A DNA stretch of 64,000 nt from CBDCMJ01 sp965218875 (GCA_965218875.1 OZ244707.1:1550001-1614000), one strand, 5' to 3'. Positions 53,520 through 61,292 are shown, counted from the first letter of the stretch. Numbers and translations are program-made. Notes: a model not told the origin generated them from the sequence alone.

Positions 53520-54671
53520 ATGACAAATTTTTGTCGCCGGATTTTCCCGCAGATTCTGCTGGCACTAGCAGCGTTATCCGTGGCACTGCCCTTGGCGCTG
53601 GTGGGCTGCGGAGGGGGCGAGCAATCGCCTCCTCCGGCGGCGACCTCGCCGGCAACTCCCGAGAGCGAGTCTGCTCCCCCCGGCCCCGCGTCGCCCACTC
53701 CGGCCCCGCCGACAGAGGAGCCGGCGGTAGAGGAAGACCGTACTCTCACCTTATACTCGGGGCGTTCGCAGACGCTGGTGCATCCGCTTCTGGAGGCGTT
53801 CGGCGAACAGACCGGCATTGACATCAGGGTCAAGTACGCCGGCAGCGCTTCGACCGCCGCCACCCTCCTCGAGGAAGGGGACAACTCGTCTGCTGATGTA
53901 GTGTTCCTACAGGACCCGGGCTCCCTGGGCAGTCTGTCGGCTGCGGGAATGTTGGGCAAGATTCCGCAGGAAACGCTGGACAAGGTTGACGCCAGGTTCC
54001 GGGCGCACGGCGGGGAGTGGGTCGGCACGTCCGGCCGGGCCCGGACCATTATCTACAACACCGACGCCATCGATCCGGCAACGGACCTGCCGCCCTCCAT
54101 ACTGGACTTCACCGCGGAGGAATGGAAAGGCCGGGTCGGATGGGCGCCCCGCAACGGCTCTTTCCAGGCTTTCGTAACCGCGTTGCGGACACAATTGGGT
54201 GAGGATGCCGCCGGGGCCTGGTTGGAAGGCATGAAAGAAAACGACGCGCGAGAGTATCCAAATAACGTTAGCATCGTGACAGCGGCCGCCAGCGGTGAAG
54301 TTGACGTTGGGTTTGTGAATCACTACTATCTGGAACGCTTTCTCGAAGAACATGGGCCGGAATTTGGCGCACGCAACCACTACATCGGAAACGGCGACCC
54401 CGGAGCATTGGTGCTCGTGGCAGGTGTAGGCATCCTGAAGGCGTCGGACAATAAGCCAACCGCTGAGGAGTTCGTCGAATTCCTGCTTTCGGAGCAGGCA
54501 CAAAGGTACTTCGCGGCGGAAGTCAAGGAATACCCTGTCGCAGCCGGAGTTGAGCCTCGAGGCGACCTGCCGTCCCTGGACGCCCTCGACCCGCCCAACG
54601 TTGACCTGGGGAGCCTGAGAGATTTGGAAGGCACACTGAATCTGCTTAGGGACGTGGGCGTTCTGCCCTGA
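53520..54671 (+). CDS. Fe3+ ABC transporter substrate-binding lipoprotein (FbpA-like)
   Basis: A 383-residue family-1 binding protein from the ATG at 53520, with AGAGGA six nt before it (the frame opens earlier at 53346). The lipobox is in LPLALVGCGGG, then a Pro/Ser/Thr spacer. The mature domain begins LTLYSGRSQTLVHPLLEAF, the classic FbpA opening. NHYYLERFLEEHGPEF contains the double Tyr that ligates Fe3+ in many members. It ends LRDVGVLP. It should deliver iron to an FbpBC-type permease, but the next gene is only a decayed fragment. Confidence 0.9.
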   Translation: MTNFCRRIFPQILLALAALSVALPLALVGCGGGEQSPPPAATSPATPESESAPPGPASPTPAPPTEEPAVEEDRTLTLYSGRSQTLVHPLLEAFGEQTGIDIRVKYAGSASTAATLLEEGDNSSADVVFLQDPGSLGSLSAAGMLGKIPQETLDKVDARFRAHGGEWVGTSGRARTIIYNTDAIDPATDLPPSILDFTAEEWKGRVGWAPRNGSFQAFVTALRTQLGEDAAGAWLEGMKENDAREYPNNVSIVTAAASGEVDVGFVNHYYLERFLEEHGPEFGARNHYIGNGDPGALVLVAGVGILKASDNKPTAEEFVEFLLSEQAQRYFAAEVKEYPVAAGVEPRGDLPSLDALDPPNVDLGSLRDLEGTLNLLRDVGVLP

Positions 54672-54784
54672 CGACGGGCCTGATCTACCGACTGGCCCCA
54701 CGATGGATTGATGGAAAAGAGCTACCGCTAGCTGCGGTGGCCCTTTTCTTGTTGCTGTCATATGGCTCGTTTCGCTGGGCGTAG
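54668..54784 (+). pseudogene. Possible remnant of an iron ABC permease N-terminus
   Basis: Overlapping the FbpA-like stop (CTGA) a 38-codon frame reads TTGLIYRLAPRWIDGKELPL and AAVALFLLLSYGSF before a stop. This resembles the cytoplasmic start and first helix of FbpB-type permeases, which normally follow fbpA. Only this first helix remains and there is no standard start codon. Evidence is limited. Confidence 0.3.
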
Positions 54785-55205
54785 GGTTGACTGCCACCGC
54801 GTTCATATACTCCACCAAGATTTGCCCCGAGTTTCCGGAGGGCGTGCAACTCTTGGCTGAAATTTACCACGAACTCCAGGGCGGAATCCAAAGAGTCACC
54901 ATCCACTGACGGCTCGGCCTCCCGGGAACTTGGGCCAAACCCCAGGGTCAACCTACGCGCCTCCGGGAAAGAGCCCAGGGACCGCGGCGCAAGCGGAGCG
55001 GCATCGAGATGCGGGGACCGGGGCAGACCTAGCGGGACCGGGGTCCCGTCAAGGAGGGAGGAGTTCGCCAAGTCTCGATGGTCTCCTCGGCGGACTTGTG
55101 CGTCGCAACGGGCCTCTGATGCTTGATAACAAATTGGGAACGATTTACTGTAAGGTTATTGAGGAGGTGCGGACATGGCTCCAATCCGGGCGATTCGCTC
55201 AGAAG

Positions 55206-55398
55206 AGGACTATGACCCTTCACTACGACCGGATCGACAACTTCCGGTACACCCTGCTGCATGAACTGGGTCACGTGGGCAGCCCAGGTGCACCCCGCAA
55301 TCATCGCCGGCCGAGTGCGACAGCAATCGGGCAACTACCGCCTTCTCTCCCAGCTCGTGGGTACCGGCGAAGTGCGGCGTTGGTTTCAGAGAGGCTGA
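55206..55398 (+). pseudogene. ImmA/IrrE-type metallopeptidase remnant, frameshifted and internally deleted
   Basis: The first piece (55206-55277) reads RTMTLHYDRIDNFRYTLLHELGHV and has the HExxH zinc motif of HTH-ImmA/IrrE proteins in the usual context. The second piece, in another frame (55267-55398), gives WAAQVHPAIIAGRVRQQ and YRLLSQLVGTGEVRRWFQ. This is the familiar C-terminus of the same family. The segment that should lie between them is missing. The N-terminal HTH cannot be traced in 54785-55205. It would have been a HigA-like regulator, adjacent to the HAD gene seven nt downstream. Confidence 0.65.
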
Positions 55399-55404
55399 GA
55401 ATCT

Positions 55405-56265
55405 ATGCGGAACAAAAGCACGCCTATGGCCGTCGTGTATGACTTCGACGGGACTTTGGCCCCCGGAAATTTGCAGGAGAATAGCTTCATTCCCGACGTA
55501 GGCATGAAGCCCGACGACTTCTGGGAAGAGGTCAACCAACTTGCCAAGGCGCGACAGGCAGACCGGATTCTGATGTATATGTACTTGATGCTGGAGAAAG
55601 CCAGGGCGGCGAAGATATCCGTGCATCCCGACGACTTTAGGGAACGGGGGGAAAAGATACGCTATTTCGATGGTGTTGAGGACTGGTTCGATCGGATCAG
55701 CCAGTACGGGAGGACTAGAGGCGTCGAAGTAGAGCACTACATTGTGTCGTCGGGCAACACGGAAATCATCGAAGGGACGTCGATTGCCTCAAAATTCAAG
55801 GGGATATACGCCTCGAAGTTCTTGTTCGACCAAAACGGAGTCGCCTGCTGGCCGGCAGTGGCCATAAATTTCACGACCAAGACCCAATTTCTGTTTAGGA
55901 TAAATAAGGGCGCGCGCGACCTTAGTGACGACCGCGAAATCAACCAGTTCGTCGAAATGAAAGACCGCCCCGTTCCTTTTGAAAACATGGTGTATATCGG
56001 CGATGGCGAGACCGACGTCCCCTGTTTCAGACTGGTCAAGGACTTGGGAGGACTGTCCATCGTGGTCTTCAAACCCCACACCAGAAACGCCCGTGACAAC
56101 CCGAACCGGTTCATTCGGGACGGCAGGGTCCACTGCTCTGCACCGGCTGATTATTCCGAAAACAAGAAACTGGACCGGATCGTCAAGAGCCAGATTGACC
56201 TTGTGGCTACTCGATCGTGTCGAAACCAAGCCCTGGGAGCCGGCCGGGCTCGGACCAGGCCATAA
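55405..56265 (+). CDS. HAD-superfamily phosphatase
   Basis: A 286-residue haloacid-dehalogenase-fold hydrolase. Motif I is VVYDFDGTLAPG, where the first Asp is the nucleophile. Motif II Ser is in HYIVSSGNTEII, motif III Lys probably lies in RINKGARD, and motif IV acidic residues are in YIGDGETDVPCF. The insert between motifs I and II (FIPDVGMKPDDFWEEV and YMYLMLEKARAAKI) forms a helical cap. It probably removes phosphate from a small molecule; the substrate is unknown. It starts seven nt after the broken ImmA/IrrE-like gene. The final 20 residues are basic and may be a read-through tail. Confidence 0.88.
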   Translation: MRNKSTPMAVVYDFDGTLAPGNLQENSFIPDVGMKPDDFWEEVNQLAKARQADRILMYMYLMLEKARAAKISVHPDDFRERGEKIRYFDGVEDWFDRISQYGRTRGVEVEHYIVSSGNTEIIEGTSIASKFKGIYASKFLFDQNGVACWPAVAINFTTKTQFLFRINKGARDLSDDREINQFVEMKDRPVPFENMVYIGDGETDVPCFRLVKDLGGLSIVVFKPHTRNARDNPNRFIRDGRVHCSAPADYSENKKLDRIVKSQIDLVATRSCRNQALGAGRARTRP

Positions 56266-56286
56266 GCGCCGCCCGGGGGGCCGAGA

Positions 56287-56353
56287 ACTCTTGGCAGGTA
56301 ATTGGTAGGTAAAATGAGAGACTGACTTTACCATCGCCAGTCCTGCCAAGAGT
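56287..56353. repeat. 67-bp imperfect hairpin with 12-bp perfect arms
   Basis: ACTCTTGGCAGG (56287-56298) and CCTGCCAAGAGT (56342-56353) are exact inverted repeats. Inside, GGTAAA and TTTACC, and TGG and CCA, can extend the stem. It is just downstream of the HAD gene. A MITE remnant or a structured transcript end are options. Confidence 0.7.
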
Positions 56354-56393
56354 GGTACAAGTGTCCGTTATCCGCCCCGGTGCTCTATTGTCC

Positions 56394-56773
56394 CGGAATC
56401 ACCATGGCCTTGCGGAGGCCAAATAAGGGCGATGAAAATGGGGGAGCGCCGAGTGGCCCATCACCAGCGGCCGGGGCTTGCAGCTACGCATCTTAGATTC
56501 CTCGCCGCTTTGCGGCCACGGAATGACATGGTGGGGGCGCGGAAGCTATTTTCATGGTAATGACATGGTGGGGGCGCTCCGGCCCCGGCGCGTAGAAACC
56601 CAGGTAGGGGCGAAAGATTTTTCGCCCCTACCGATGACGCATAACCCCCTGGGCGGGCATCCTAGGCCCGGCAGCCGACCTCGAGCCGGACTCCGGCTCA
56701 GGACTTGAGATTCCTCGCTGCTTTGCGGCCACGGAATGACATGGTGGGGGCGCGGCAAGCTATTTTCATGGTA
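56394..56773. repeat. Long dispersed repeat, copy 1 (380 bp)
   Basis: Nearly identical in order and sequence to 61663-62006. Shared blocks include GGCCTTGCGGAGGCC, GCTTGCAGCTACGCATCTTAG, ATTCCTCGCCGCTTTGCGGCC, GGTAGGGGCGAAAGATTTTT and GACTCCGGCTCAGGACTTGAG. This copy has an extra internal duplication of about 40 bp ending in CTATTTTCATGGTAATGAC. Confidence 0.85.
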
Positions 56774-56798
56774 CGGAAGCTCTCTCCAAGGGTTGCAG

Positions 56799-57650
56799 CT
56801 AAGCGGTCTTGGGGCGGCGGAACAGCAGAGCTATCCGGGCCTTGCCGACGAGGCACAGGACGAAGAGGCCCGTCGCCACCAGGGCCATGATCGGACCGGA
56901 CGGCAAGTTGAAGTGGAAGGACACGTACAATCCGGCGACGGCCGACGTCACTCCGATCAGCGCTCCCAACACCATGGCCTTGGGGAAGCTTCGCACCAGC
57001 AGCAGCGCGGCAGCCGCCGGGGTGATGAGCATGGACAGCACCAGAACGATTCCCACGGCTTGCAGGGATATGACGGTCACCACGGCCAACATCCCCAGCA
57101 GCGCGTATTCCAGCCTTTCGGTAGGCAGGCCGATGACCGAGGCCCCCACCGGGTCGAAGCTGGCGAAGACCATTTCCTTATGCAGGAAGTAGGTCAAGCT
57201 CAGGACCGCGCCGGCCAGCCCCAAGGTGAGGTAAACGTCGGTTTGCGACACCCCCAATACCTGGCCCAGCAAGATGTCATGCAGGTTTACCGGCAGCCCG
57301 CGGGCCGCGGTCAGCATCGTCAACCCCAGGGCAAAAAGCCCGGCGAAAATGATGCCCATGGAGGTGTCCTCGCCCAAGCCCGCCCGCTTGATGAGGTAGC
57401 CGCTGACCAGGGCCACCACAATGGCCATGGGGACGGTCCCGGCGAAGGGACTGATGCCCAACATAAAGGCCGCTACCATACCGGGCAGCACCGAGTGGGC
57501 CAGTGTGTCGCCCATGAACCCCAGACCGCGGGTGACCACGTAGACCCCTACCAAGGGACACATTACCCCTACCAGCGCGGACACGATCAGCGCCCGCACC
57601 ATGAACTCGTGCTGGAACGGCCCGGCGATGGCTTCAGCTATGGTGTCCAT
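56799..57650 (-). CDS. Zinc/manganese-type ABC transporter permease
   Basis: A 283-residue ABC-3 family permease with eight or nine membrane helices. Landmarks are PFQHEFMVRALIVSALVGVMC, GFMGDTLAHSVLPGMVAAF, where His and Asp line the metal pathway in this family, and VLVLSMLITPAAAALLLVRSF. The start overlaps the ATPase gene by 17 nt. With the ATPase and the metal-binding lipoprotein upstream it forms a complete importer. Expression is probably controlled by the Fur-family boxes at 59570-59612. Confidence 0.93.
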   Translation of the reverse strand: MDTIAEAIAGPFQHEFMVRALIVSALVGVMCPLVGVYVVTRGLGFMGDTLAHSVLPGMVAAFMLGISPFAGTVPMAIVVALVSGYLIKRAGLGEDTSMGIIFAGLFALGLTMLTAARGLPVNLHDILLGQVLGVSQTDVYLTLGLAGAVLSLTYFLHKEMVFASFDPVGASVIGLPTERLEYALLGMLAVVTVISLQAVGIVLVLSMLITPAAAALLLVRSFPKAMVLGALIGVTSAVAGLYVSFHFNLPSGPIMALVATGLFVLCLVGKARIALLFRRPKTA

Positions 57651-58416
57651 GACCGTCTCCGGCCAGTCCGTGTCCGTGGGTCGGAACGGTCCCGAACAGG
57701 CCGTATAGCTGGGTCATCACTTCCTCGGTCAACACTTCCCGGGGCGGGCCGCAGGCGCAGACGTTGCAGTTGAGGCACAGGCACTCGTCGCAGTAGTGGG
57801 CCATGTGATTGATGTCGTGAGATGACATCATGATGGTGCAGCCATCGTCCCGGAGATCCATTAGCACCGACATCAGGGCGGACTGGGAGGCGAGGTCCAC
57901 GCCGCTGAAAGCCTCGTCCAGCAGCAGGATGTCGGCGCCCTGGGCCAGGGCGCGGGCGACAAAGACCCGCTGGCGCTGGCCGCCCGACAGCTCGTGCACC
58001 AAAGACGTTCGGCGTTCCCACATTCCCACCCGGCGCAGCGCCTCCTCCGCGGCGGCGCGGTCCGCCCGCCCGGCGCGGTGAAACCAGCCGATGCGCCGCA
58101 CCCGGCCCTGCATTACCACGTCCCAGGCACTCATGGGGATGCGCGAATTTACCCGCTCGTACTGAGGCACGTAGGCCACCGTACCCCGCATTTCGGTCAT
58201 GGGCTTGCCGTGGATCAGCACTTGGCCCGAGGTGGCCGGAATCAGGGAAGTGATCACGTTGAATAGGGTGCTCTTGCCGGCCCCGTTGGGGCCGACGACG
58301 CCCATCAAGCAGCCGGGGCCGGCCCGGAAGGAGACGTTGTCGAGAATCTTGACTCCGCTGAACTCCACTGTCACGTCCTGAGCGGCCAGGGGGGGAGCAG
58401 GCAACTCGGCTAACAT
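57634..58416 (-). CDS. Zinc/manganese-type ABC transporter ATP-binding protein
   Basis: A 260-residue ATPase. Walker A VGPNGAGKST, signature ELSGGQRQRVFVARAL and Walker B ILLLDEAFSGVD are intact, and the switch His is in SSHDINHMAHY. After the switch the protein has an unusual Cys cluster, CDECLCLNCNVCACG, with six Cys in 15 residues, and the C-terminus is His-rich (THGHGLAGDGHGHH). Both could bind metal and regulate transport. It lies between the binding-protein and permease genes with 3 nt spacing to the first. Confidence 0.93.
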   Translation of the reverse strand: MLAELPAPPLAAQDVTVEFSGVKILDNVSFRAGPGCLMGVVGPNGAGKSTLFNVITSLIPATSGQVLIHGKPMTEMRGTVAYVPQYERVNSRIPMSAWDVVMQGRVRRIGWFHRAGRADRAAAEEALRRVGMWERRTSLVHELSGGQRQRVFVARALAQGADILLLDEAFSGVDLASQSALMSVLMDLRDDGCTIMMSSHDINHMAHYCDECLCLNCNVCACGPPREVLTEEVMTQLYGLFGTVPTHGHGLAGDGHGHHS

Positions 58417-58419
58417 AAG

Positions 58420-59511
58420 CTATCTCAGGGCCTCCACTATGGTCTTGGTATTGTGCCGCATCAGGTCGAGGTAAGTTCCGGCCTCGCCGCCCGGCTCGCC
58501 CAGGGAGCCGGTGTGAAGTCCGCCGATGACGGTCGCGCCGGTTTCCTCGGCGATACGCCGGGTCAACCGGTCGCTGTGGCTCCTCTCGGAGAACACGGCG
58601 GGCACACCCTCGCGTTCGATGGTCTCGATTAGACGGGACAAGTCCTGCGCCCCGGGTTCGACCTCAGTGGTGGTGGAGAAGACCGCTCCCGCCACCCGGA
58701 AGCCGTACCGGACGGCGAAATACCGCAGGCTGTCGTGGGACGTTACCAGCACCCGGCGCTCTTGCGGCAGTCCGGCCACCTGGTCCTCGATCCACCCATG
58801 CAGGTCGTCCAGCTCCCGGTTGTAGGCGGAGGCGTTGTTCCGATAGTGCTCCCCGGCGGCGGGGTCCAGTGTCGAGAGACGGGCCGCGACGTCGTTCACC
58901 GCCTTTTTCGCCCGCAGCGGGTCGAACCAGAAGTGAGGGTCCTCATCGCCATGGTCCTCCCCGTGGTCCTCTCCCTCCTCACCGCCGTTTCCTTCCTCGA
59001 GGTCCTCTTCCTCCTCACCGCTCTCCAGGGGGTCAATCACATCCCCCAGCGCCGCCACCTCCCCGGGATCACGGGCGGTGTTCTCGATCAACTTGTCCAG
59101 CCAGCCGGCCTCCAGGGAAAGACCGATGCTGACTACGAGGTCGGCGTCGGCGATGCGGCTGATGTCCCGCGCTCCGGGCTGAAAGGTGTGAGGATCGGAG
59201 TCCACGGGCACCAGAGAGAAGACCTCCGTGCGGTCTCCGCCCACCCGGCGGACCCAGTCCGCCACGATGTTGGTCGTCGTCACCACCTTTATCTTCGCCG
59301 CCGGCCCGGCGGTAGGCGCGGACGAGTCCGCGGGGACCGATGCCGATTCGGCGGGCGGCGCGGTTGTATCGGCGGTGGTTCCCACCCCCTGGGTCGTTGG
59401 GGTTGGGCCGGACTCCCCGGGTTGAGGGGCGGCGGAGCCGCAGGCGATGACGCTCAGAAGGATGGCGCAGAGGGCCAGTATGGGGAATAGAGCGAGCAGT
59501 CGGCGCTTCAC
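58420..59511 (-). CDS. Zinc-type ABC transporter substrate-binding lipoprotein (ZnuA/TroA family)
   Basis: A 363-residue cluster A-I binding protein with lipobox ...SVIACG and a Thr/Ala spacer. Metal ligands are expected at DPHTFQPGARDI (first His), a His/Asp/Glu-rich loop (EEEEDLEEGNGGEEGEDHGED), DPHFWFDPL (second His), and SHDSLRYFAVRYGF (third His). The charged loop is a common trait of zinc-specific members. GTG start at 59511 with GGAGGAGG five nt upstream. It captures metal outside the membrane for the ATPase and permease that follow. Confidence 0.93.
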   Translation of the reverse strand: MKRRLLALFPILALCAILLSVIACGSAAPQPGESGPTPTTQGVGTTADTTAPPAESASVPADSSAPTAGPAAKIKVVTTTNIVADWVRRVGGDRTEVFSLVPVDSDPHTFQPGARDISRIADADLVVSIGLSLEAGWLDKLIENTARDPGEVAALGDVIDPLESGEEEEDLEEGNGGEEGEDHGEDHGDEDPHFWFDPLRAKKAVNDVAARLSTLDPAAGEHYRNNASAYNRELDDLHGWIEDQVAGLPQERRVLVTSHDSLRYFAVRYGFRVAGAVFSTTTEVEPGAQDLSRLIETIEREGVPAVFSERSHSDRLTRRIAEETGATVIGGLHTGSLGEPGGEAGTYLDLMRHNTKTIVEALR

Positions 59512-59569
59512 GTTGCCTCCTCCGGACTTGGCTGAGTCTTAATACCATGTCTCAATAGATGGGACGACC

Positions 59570-59612
59570 GATACTTTGTATCAGGTTGGGCCGTAATTAG
59601 ATACTCAGTATC
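59570..59612. promoter_or_regulatory. Two Fur-family (probably Zur) operator boxes before the zinc transporter operon
   Basis: GATACTTTGTATC (59570-59582) and GATACTCAGTATC (59600-59612) are 13-bp palindromes with the form GATAC-N3-GTATC. Their centres are 30 bp apart, three helical turns, so bound dimers would lie on the same DNA face. On the minus strand TTGTCC-N17-TCTAAT (a promoter-like pair) overlaps the second box. A third related box lies before the regulator gene. Confidence 0.75.
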
Positions 59613-59642
59613 ATTCATGGACAAAAAAAGAGAGAGTTGCCC

Positions 59643-60086
59643 TTAGCCGGAAACTCTTTGGGCGGCGGCGCAACTGTAGCAGTGGCCGTAGACCTCCAGC
59701 CAATGGCCGCTGAGCTGGAACTGGTGCTGGTCCGAGACCTCCCGCAGCAGGTCTTCGATGTCGCAACCCAACAGGTCCTGGGAAGCCCCGCACTCCACGC
59801 AGAGCAGGTGGTGATGGTGTCCCCGGTGGCTCAACTGATAGTGAAGGTTGCCGTCCTCCAGCAGGACCCGGCAAATGACCCCGGCCTCGACCAGGAGCTT
59901 GAGGGAACGGTAGATGGTGGCGCGCCCCACCCCCGGCAGTCTCCGTCGCAGCGCCTCGGCGGTAAAGTGTCCCTGCTCAGAGGCTATGGCGTTAGCCACC
60001 GCTTGGCGTGGCGACGTGGAGCGATGCCCTTCCCTCTCCAGGGTGCTGAGCAACTCCTCGGCCAGCGGCAGCGTTTTTCGGCGCAT
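59643..60086 (-). CDS. Fur-family metalloregulator, probably Zur
   Basis: A 147-residue Fur-family repressor. The N-terminal winged helix has STSPRQAVANAIASEQGHFT and VGRATIYRSLKLLVEAG. The dimerisation and metal-binding domain has LSHRGHHHHLLCVECG with a His cluster and the first CxxC, and GHCYSCAA with the second CxxC, a structural zinc site. It is the first gene of the metal-transport region, 131 nt upstream of the zinc-binding lipoprotein. A box of the same motif sits 8-20 nt upstream of the ATG, suggesting autoregulation. Zinc specificity is inferred from the neighbours. Confidence 0.92.
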   Translation of the reverse strand: MRRKTLPLAEELLSTLEREGHRSTSPRQAVANAIASEQGHFTAEALRRRLPGVGRATIYRSLKLLVEAGVICRVLLEDGNLHYQLSHRGHHHHLLCVECGASQDLLGCDIEDLLREVSDQHQFQLSGHWLEVYGHCYSCAAAQRVSG

Positions 60087-60093
60087 CTTAATT

Positions 60094-60106
60094 GATACCT
60101 AATATC
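60094..60106. promoter_or_regulatory. Operator box at the regulator gene
   Basis: GATACCTAATATC matches the GATAC-N3-GTATC pattern with one mismatch, 8 nt upstream of the ATG of the Fur-family gene. No SD sequence fits between box and ATG. Confidence 0.6.
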
Positions 60107-60517
60107 TTTGCTCTACTGAAGCTACCATCGAAATAGCGCGGGGTCAAGGGGGGTGTGGGTCACGATCACGGTCATTCAATTGTCAGCGAATGCCACTCCC
60201 AGCGCAGCTAGGAATCTGAAATCCCTATGGTCAACTCACCTTAGCTCCTAATAGCGGCTTGAGATTCCTCCCCGTCTCGACGGGTTCGGAATGACAGGAG
60301 AGCCGGGTTCCGCATGATTCTGAGGCGGCGGTTGCTGTCTCCTTCCTGGGTAACAATTGAATGACCCTGGCGTCACGATTTGGCGGAGTCGGTAATCCGC
60401 GCCGTAGCCGCAGCGGACGCACCTACCCCGGGACAGAGGGGTTCACTCGTAAGGGCGAAATTTTTTCGCCCTTACCGCTAGGCGGCACCGTCGCGCGAAA
60501 AACTGACGCACACCCGG
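60107..60517. other. Intergenic region upstream of the regulator gene
   Basis: No gene supported. It contains a hairpin at 60449-60475 and repeat fragments such as GAGATTCCTCCCCGTCTCGA near 60262. The frames at 60231-60422 and 60361-60543 lack family features. Confidence 0.5.
60449..60475. repeat. Hairpin repeat of the GTAGGGGCGAAA family
   Basis: GTAAGGGCGAAA (60449-60460) and TTTCGCCCTTAC (60464-60475) form a 12-bp perfect stem with a 3-nt loop. Near-identical hairpins lie at about 56607-56634 and 61836-61863 (GTAGGGGCGA...TCGCCCCTAC). Confidence 0.7.
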
Positions 60518-61036
60518 TCAAGAGGTCAAGGGGCAGCACTTGACGCCAGGGTCTTTCGATTGTCCTATTCCGGCGCCCTGAGCCCTTCGGCTACGCTCAG
60601 GATAAACTCCGCCGAAGGGCTCAGCGTGACGTGGCGGAGAAGCGCTTCGAGCGCCACGATCATCCGGTGGCCTGGCGGTGGCCCTGGGCCATACCGGGGG
60701 TTTGGGAGGGGGAGTGACGCCCGGGTGATACTCGGCCCAGGGGAGGAGCGCGCGCAGGAGGAGCTCCGGGGTGGGCTCCTGGCTGGGCTCTTGGCGGAGC
60801 CCGGCGCAGCGTTCGAGGTAGCGGACGACGCCGGTGAAGGTGGAGAGATGGAAACCCGCCGCGGCGACCCGGCGGACGAAGGCCTGGGGGGAGGGTGTGG
60901 GCTGCCTATCCGCCCGGGCGACAGCCCATTGGGTGCAGAGGTCGTCGGCCTGGCGTTGGACCATGACCTGGGCGTAGGGCAGGGCCATTCTCCGGCGAAG
61001 GGAGCGGACGCGGGCGCGCAAAGAGGCGATGGTCAT
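60518..61036 (-). CDS. Hypothetical protein with repeat-derived C-terminus
   Basis: A 172-residue protein beginning MTIASLRARVRSLRRRMALP, with an AAGGAGAAG RBS before the start. The first 110 residues are a plausible domain (arginine-rich helix, then VMVQRQADDLCTQW, AFVRRVAAAGFHLSTFTG and LLLRALLPWAEYHPG). From about residue 115 the sequence is Pro/Arg-rich and is encoded by the dispersed repeat at 60547-60690, so the native end was probably lost by repeat insertion. I do not recognise the family. Confidence 0.6.
   Translation of the reverse strand: MTIASLRARVRSLRRRMALPYAQVMVQRQADDLCTQWAVARADRQPTPSPQAFVRRVAAAGFHLSTFTGVVRYLERCAGLRQEPSQEPTPELLLRALLPWAEYHPGVTPPPKPPVWPRATARPPDDRGARSASPPRHAEPFGGVYPERSRRAQGAGIGQSKDPGVKCCPLTS
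60547..60690. repeat. Dispersed intergenic repeat, copy 2
   Basis: Shares CAGGGTCTTTCGATTGTCC, GCCCTGAGC..CGGCTACGCTCAGG, GGAGAAGCG and AGCGCCA blocks with 50542-50670. This copy overlaps the 3' end of the hypothetical gene on the minus strand. Confidence 0.7.
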
Positions 61037-61133
61037 AGGGACTTCTCCTTTGGATGGATTGATTTGGGTGGTTGGAAGGTCTCACCACGAATGGGGATGG
61101 GCACCCCGCAGAGGGCTGAGGCTACCTGGATTT

Positions 61134-61292
61134 GTAACTGTTCAGACTTAAGGGGAACCGGCCCTTCGACAAGCTCAGGACAGGCCCCTTCGACAAGCTC
61201 AGTACGGGCCCTTCGACTGCGCTTCGTTCCGCCTACGGCTCCACTTCGCTGCGCTCAGGACGAACGGATACACATCAAGTCTGAACAGTTAC
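61134..61292. mobile_element. MITE-like element with 16-bp terminal inverted repeats and 8-bp target duplication
   Basis: 159 bp bounded by GTAACTGTTCAGACTT and its exact reverse complement AAGTCTGAACAGTTAC. The 8-bp sequence CTGGATTT directly abuts both ends (61126-61133 and 61293-61300), a perfect target-site duplication. The inside is made of CCCTTCGACAAGCTCAG- and TTCGACTGCGCT-type units. No protein is encoded, so it needs a transposase supplied in trans. Confidence 0.85.

Larger units (their letters stand above)
56266..56798. other. Intergenic region with two repeat structures
   Basis: No gene supported. It consists almost entirely of a 67-bp hairpin (56287-56353) and a long dispersed repeat (56394-56773), separated by about 40 bp. 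Confidence 0.6.

Noticed and set aside
54930..55442. 170-codon frame taken as one gene
   Set aside because: Only residues about 93-116 resemble ImmA/IrrE; the family's C-terminus is in another frame, so it is a decayed gene rather than an intact one.
61150..61270. Repeated CCCTTCGACAAGCTCAG units considered as a CRISPR array
   Set aside because: Units are contiguous without unique spacers of constant length and are enclosed by terminal inverted repeats, so they are interior repeats of a MITE-like element.
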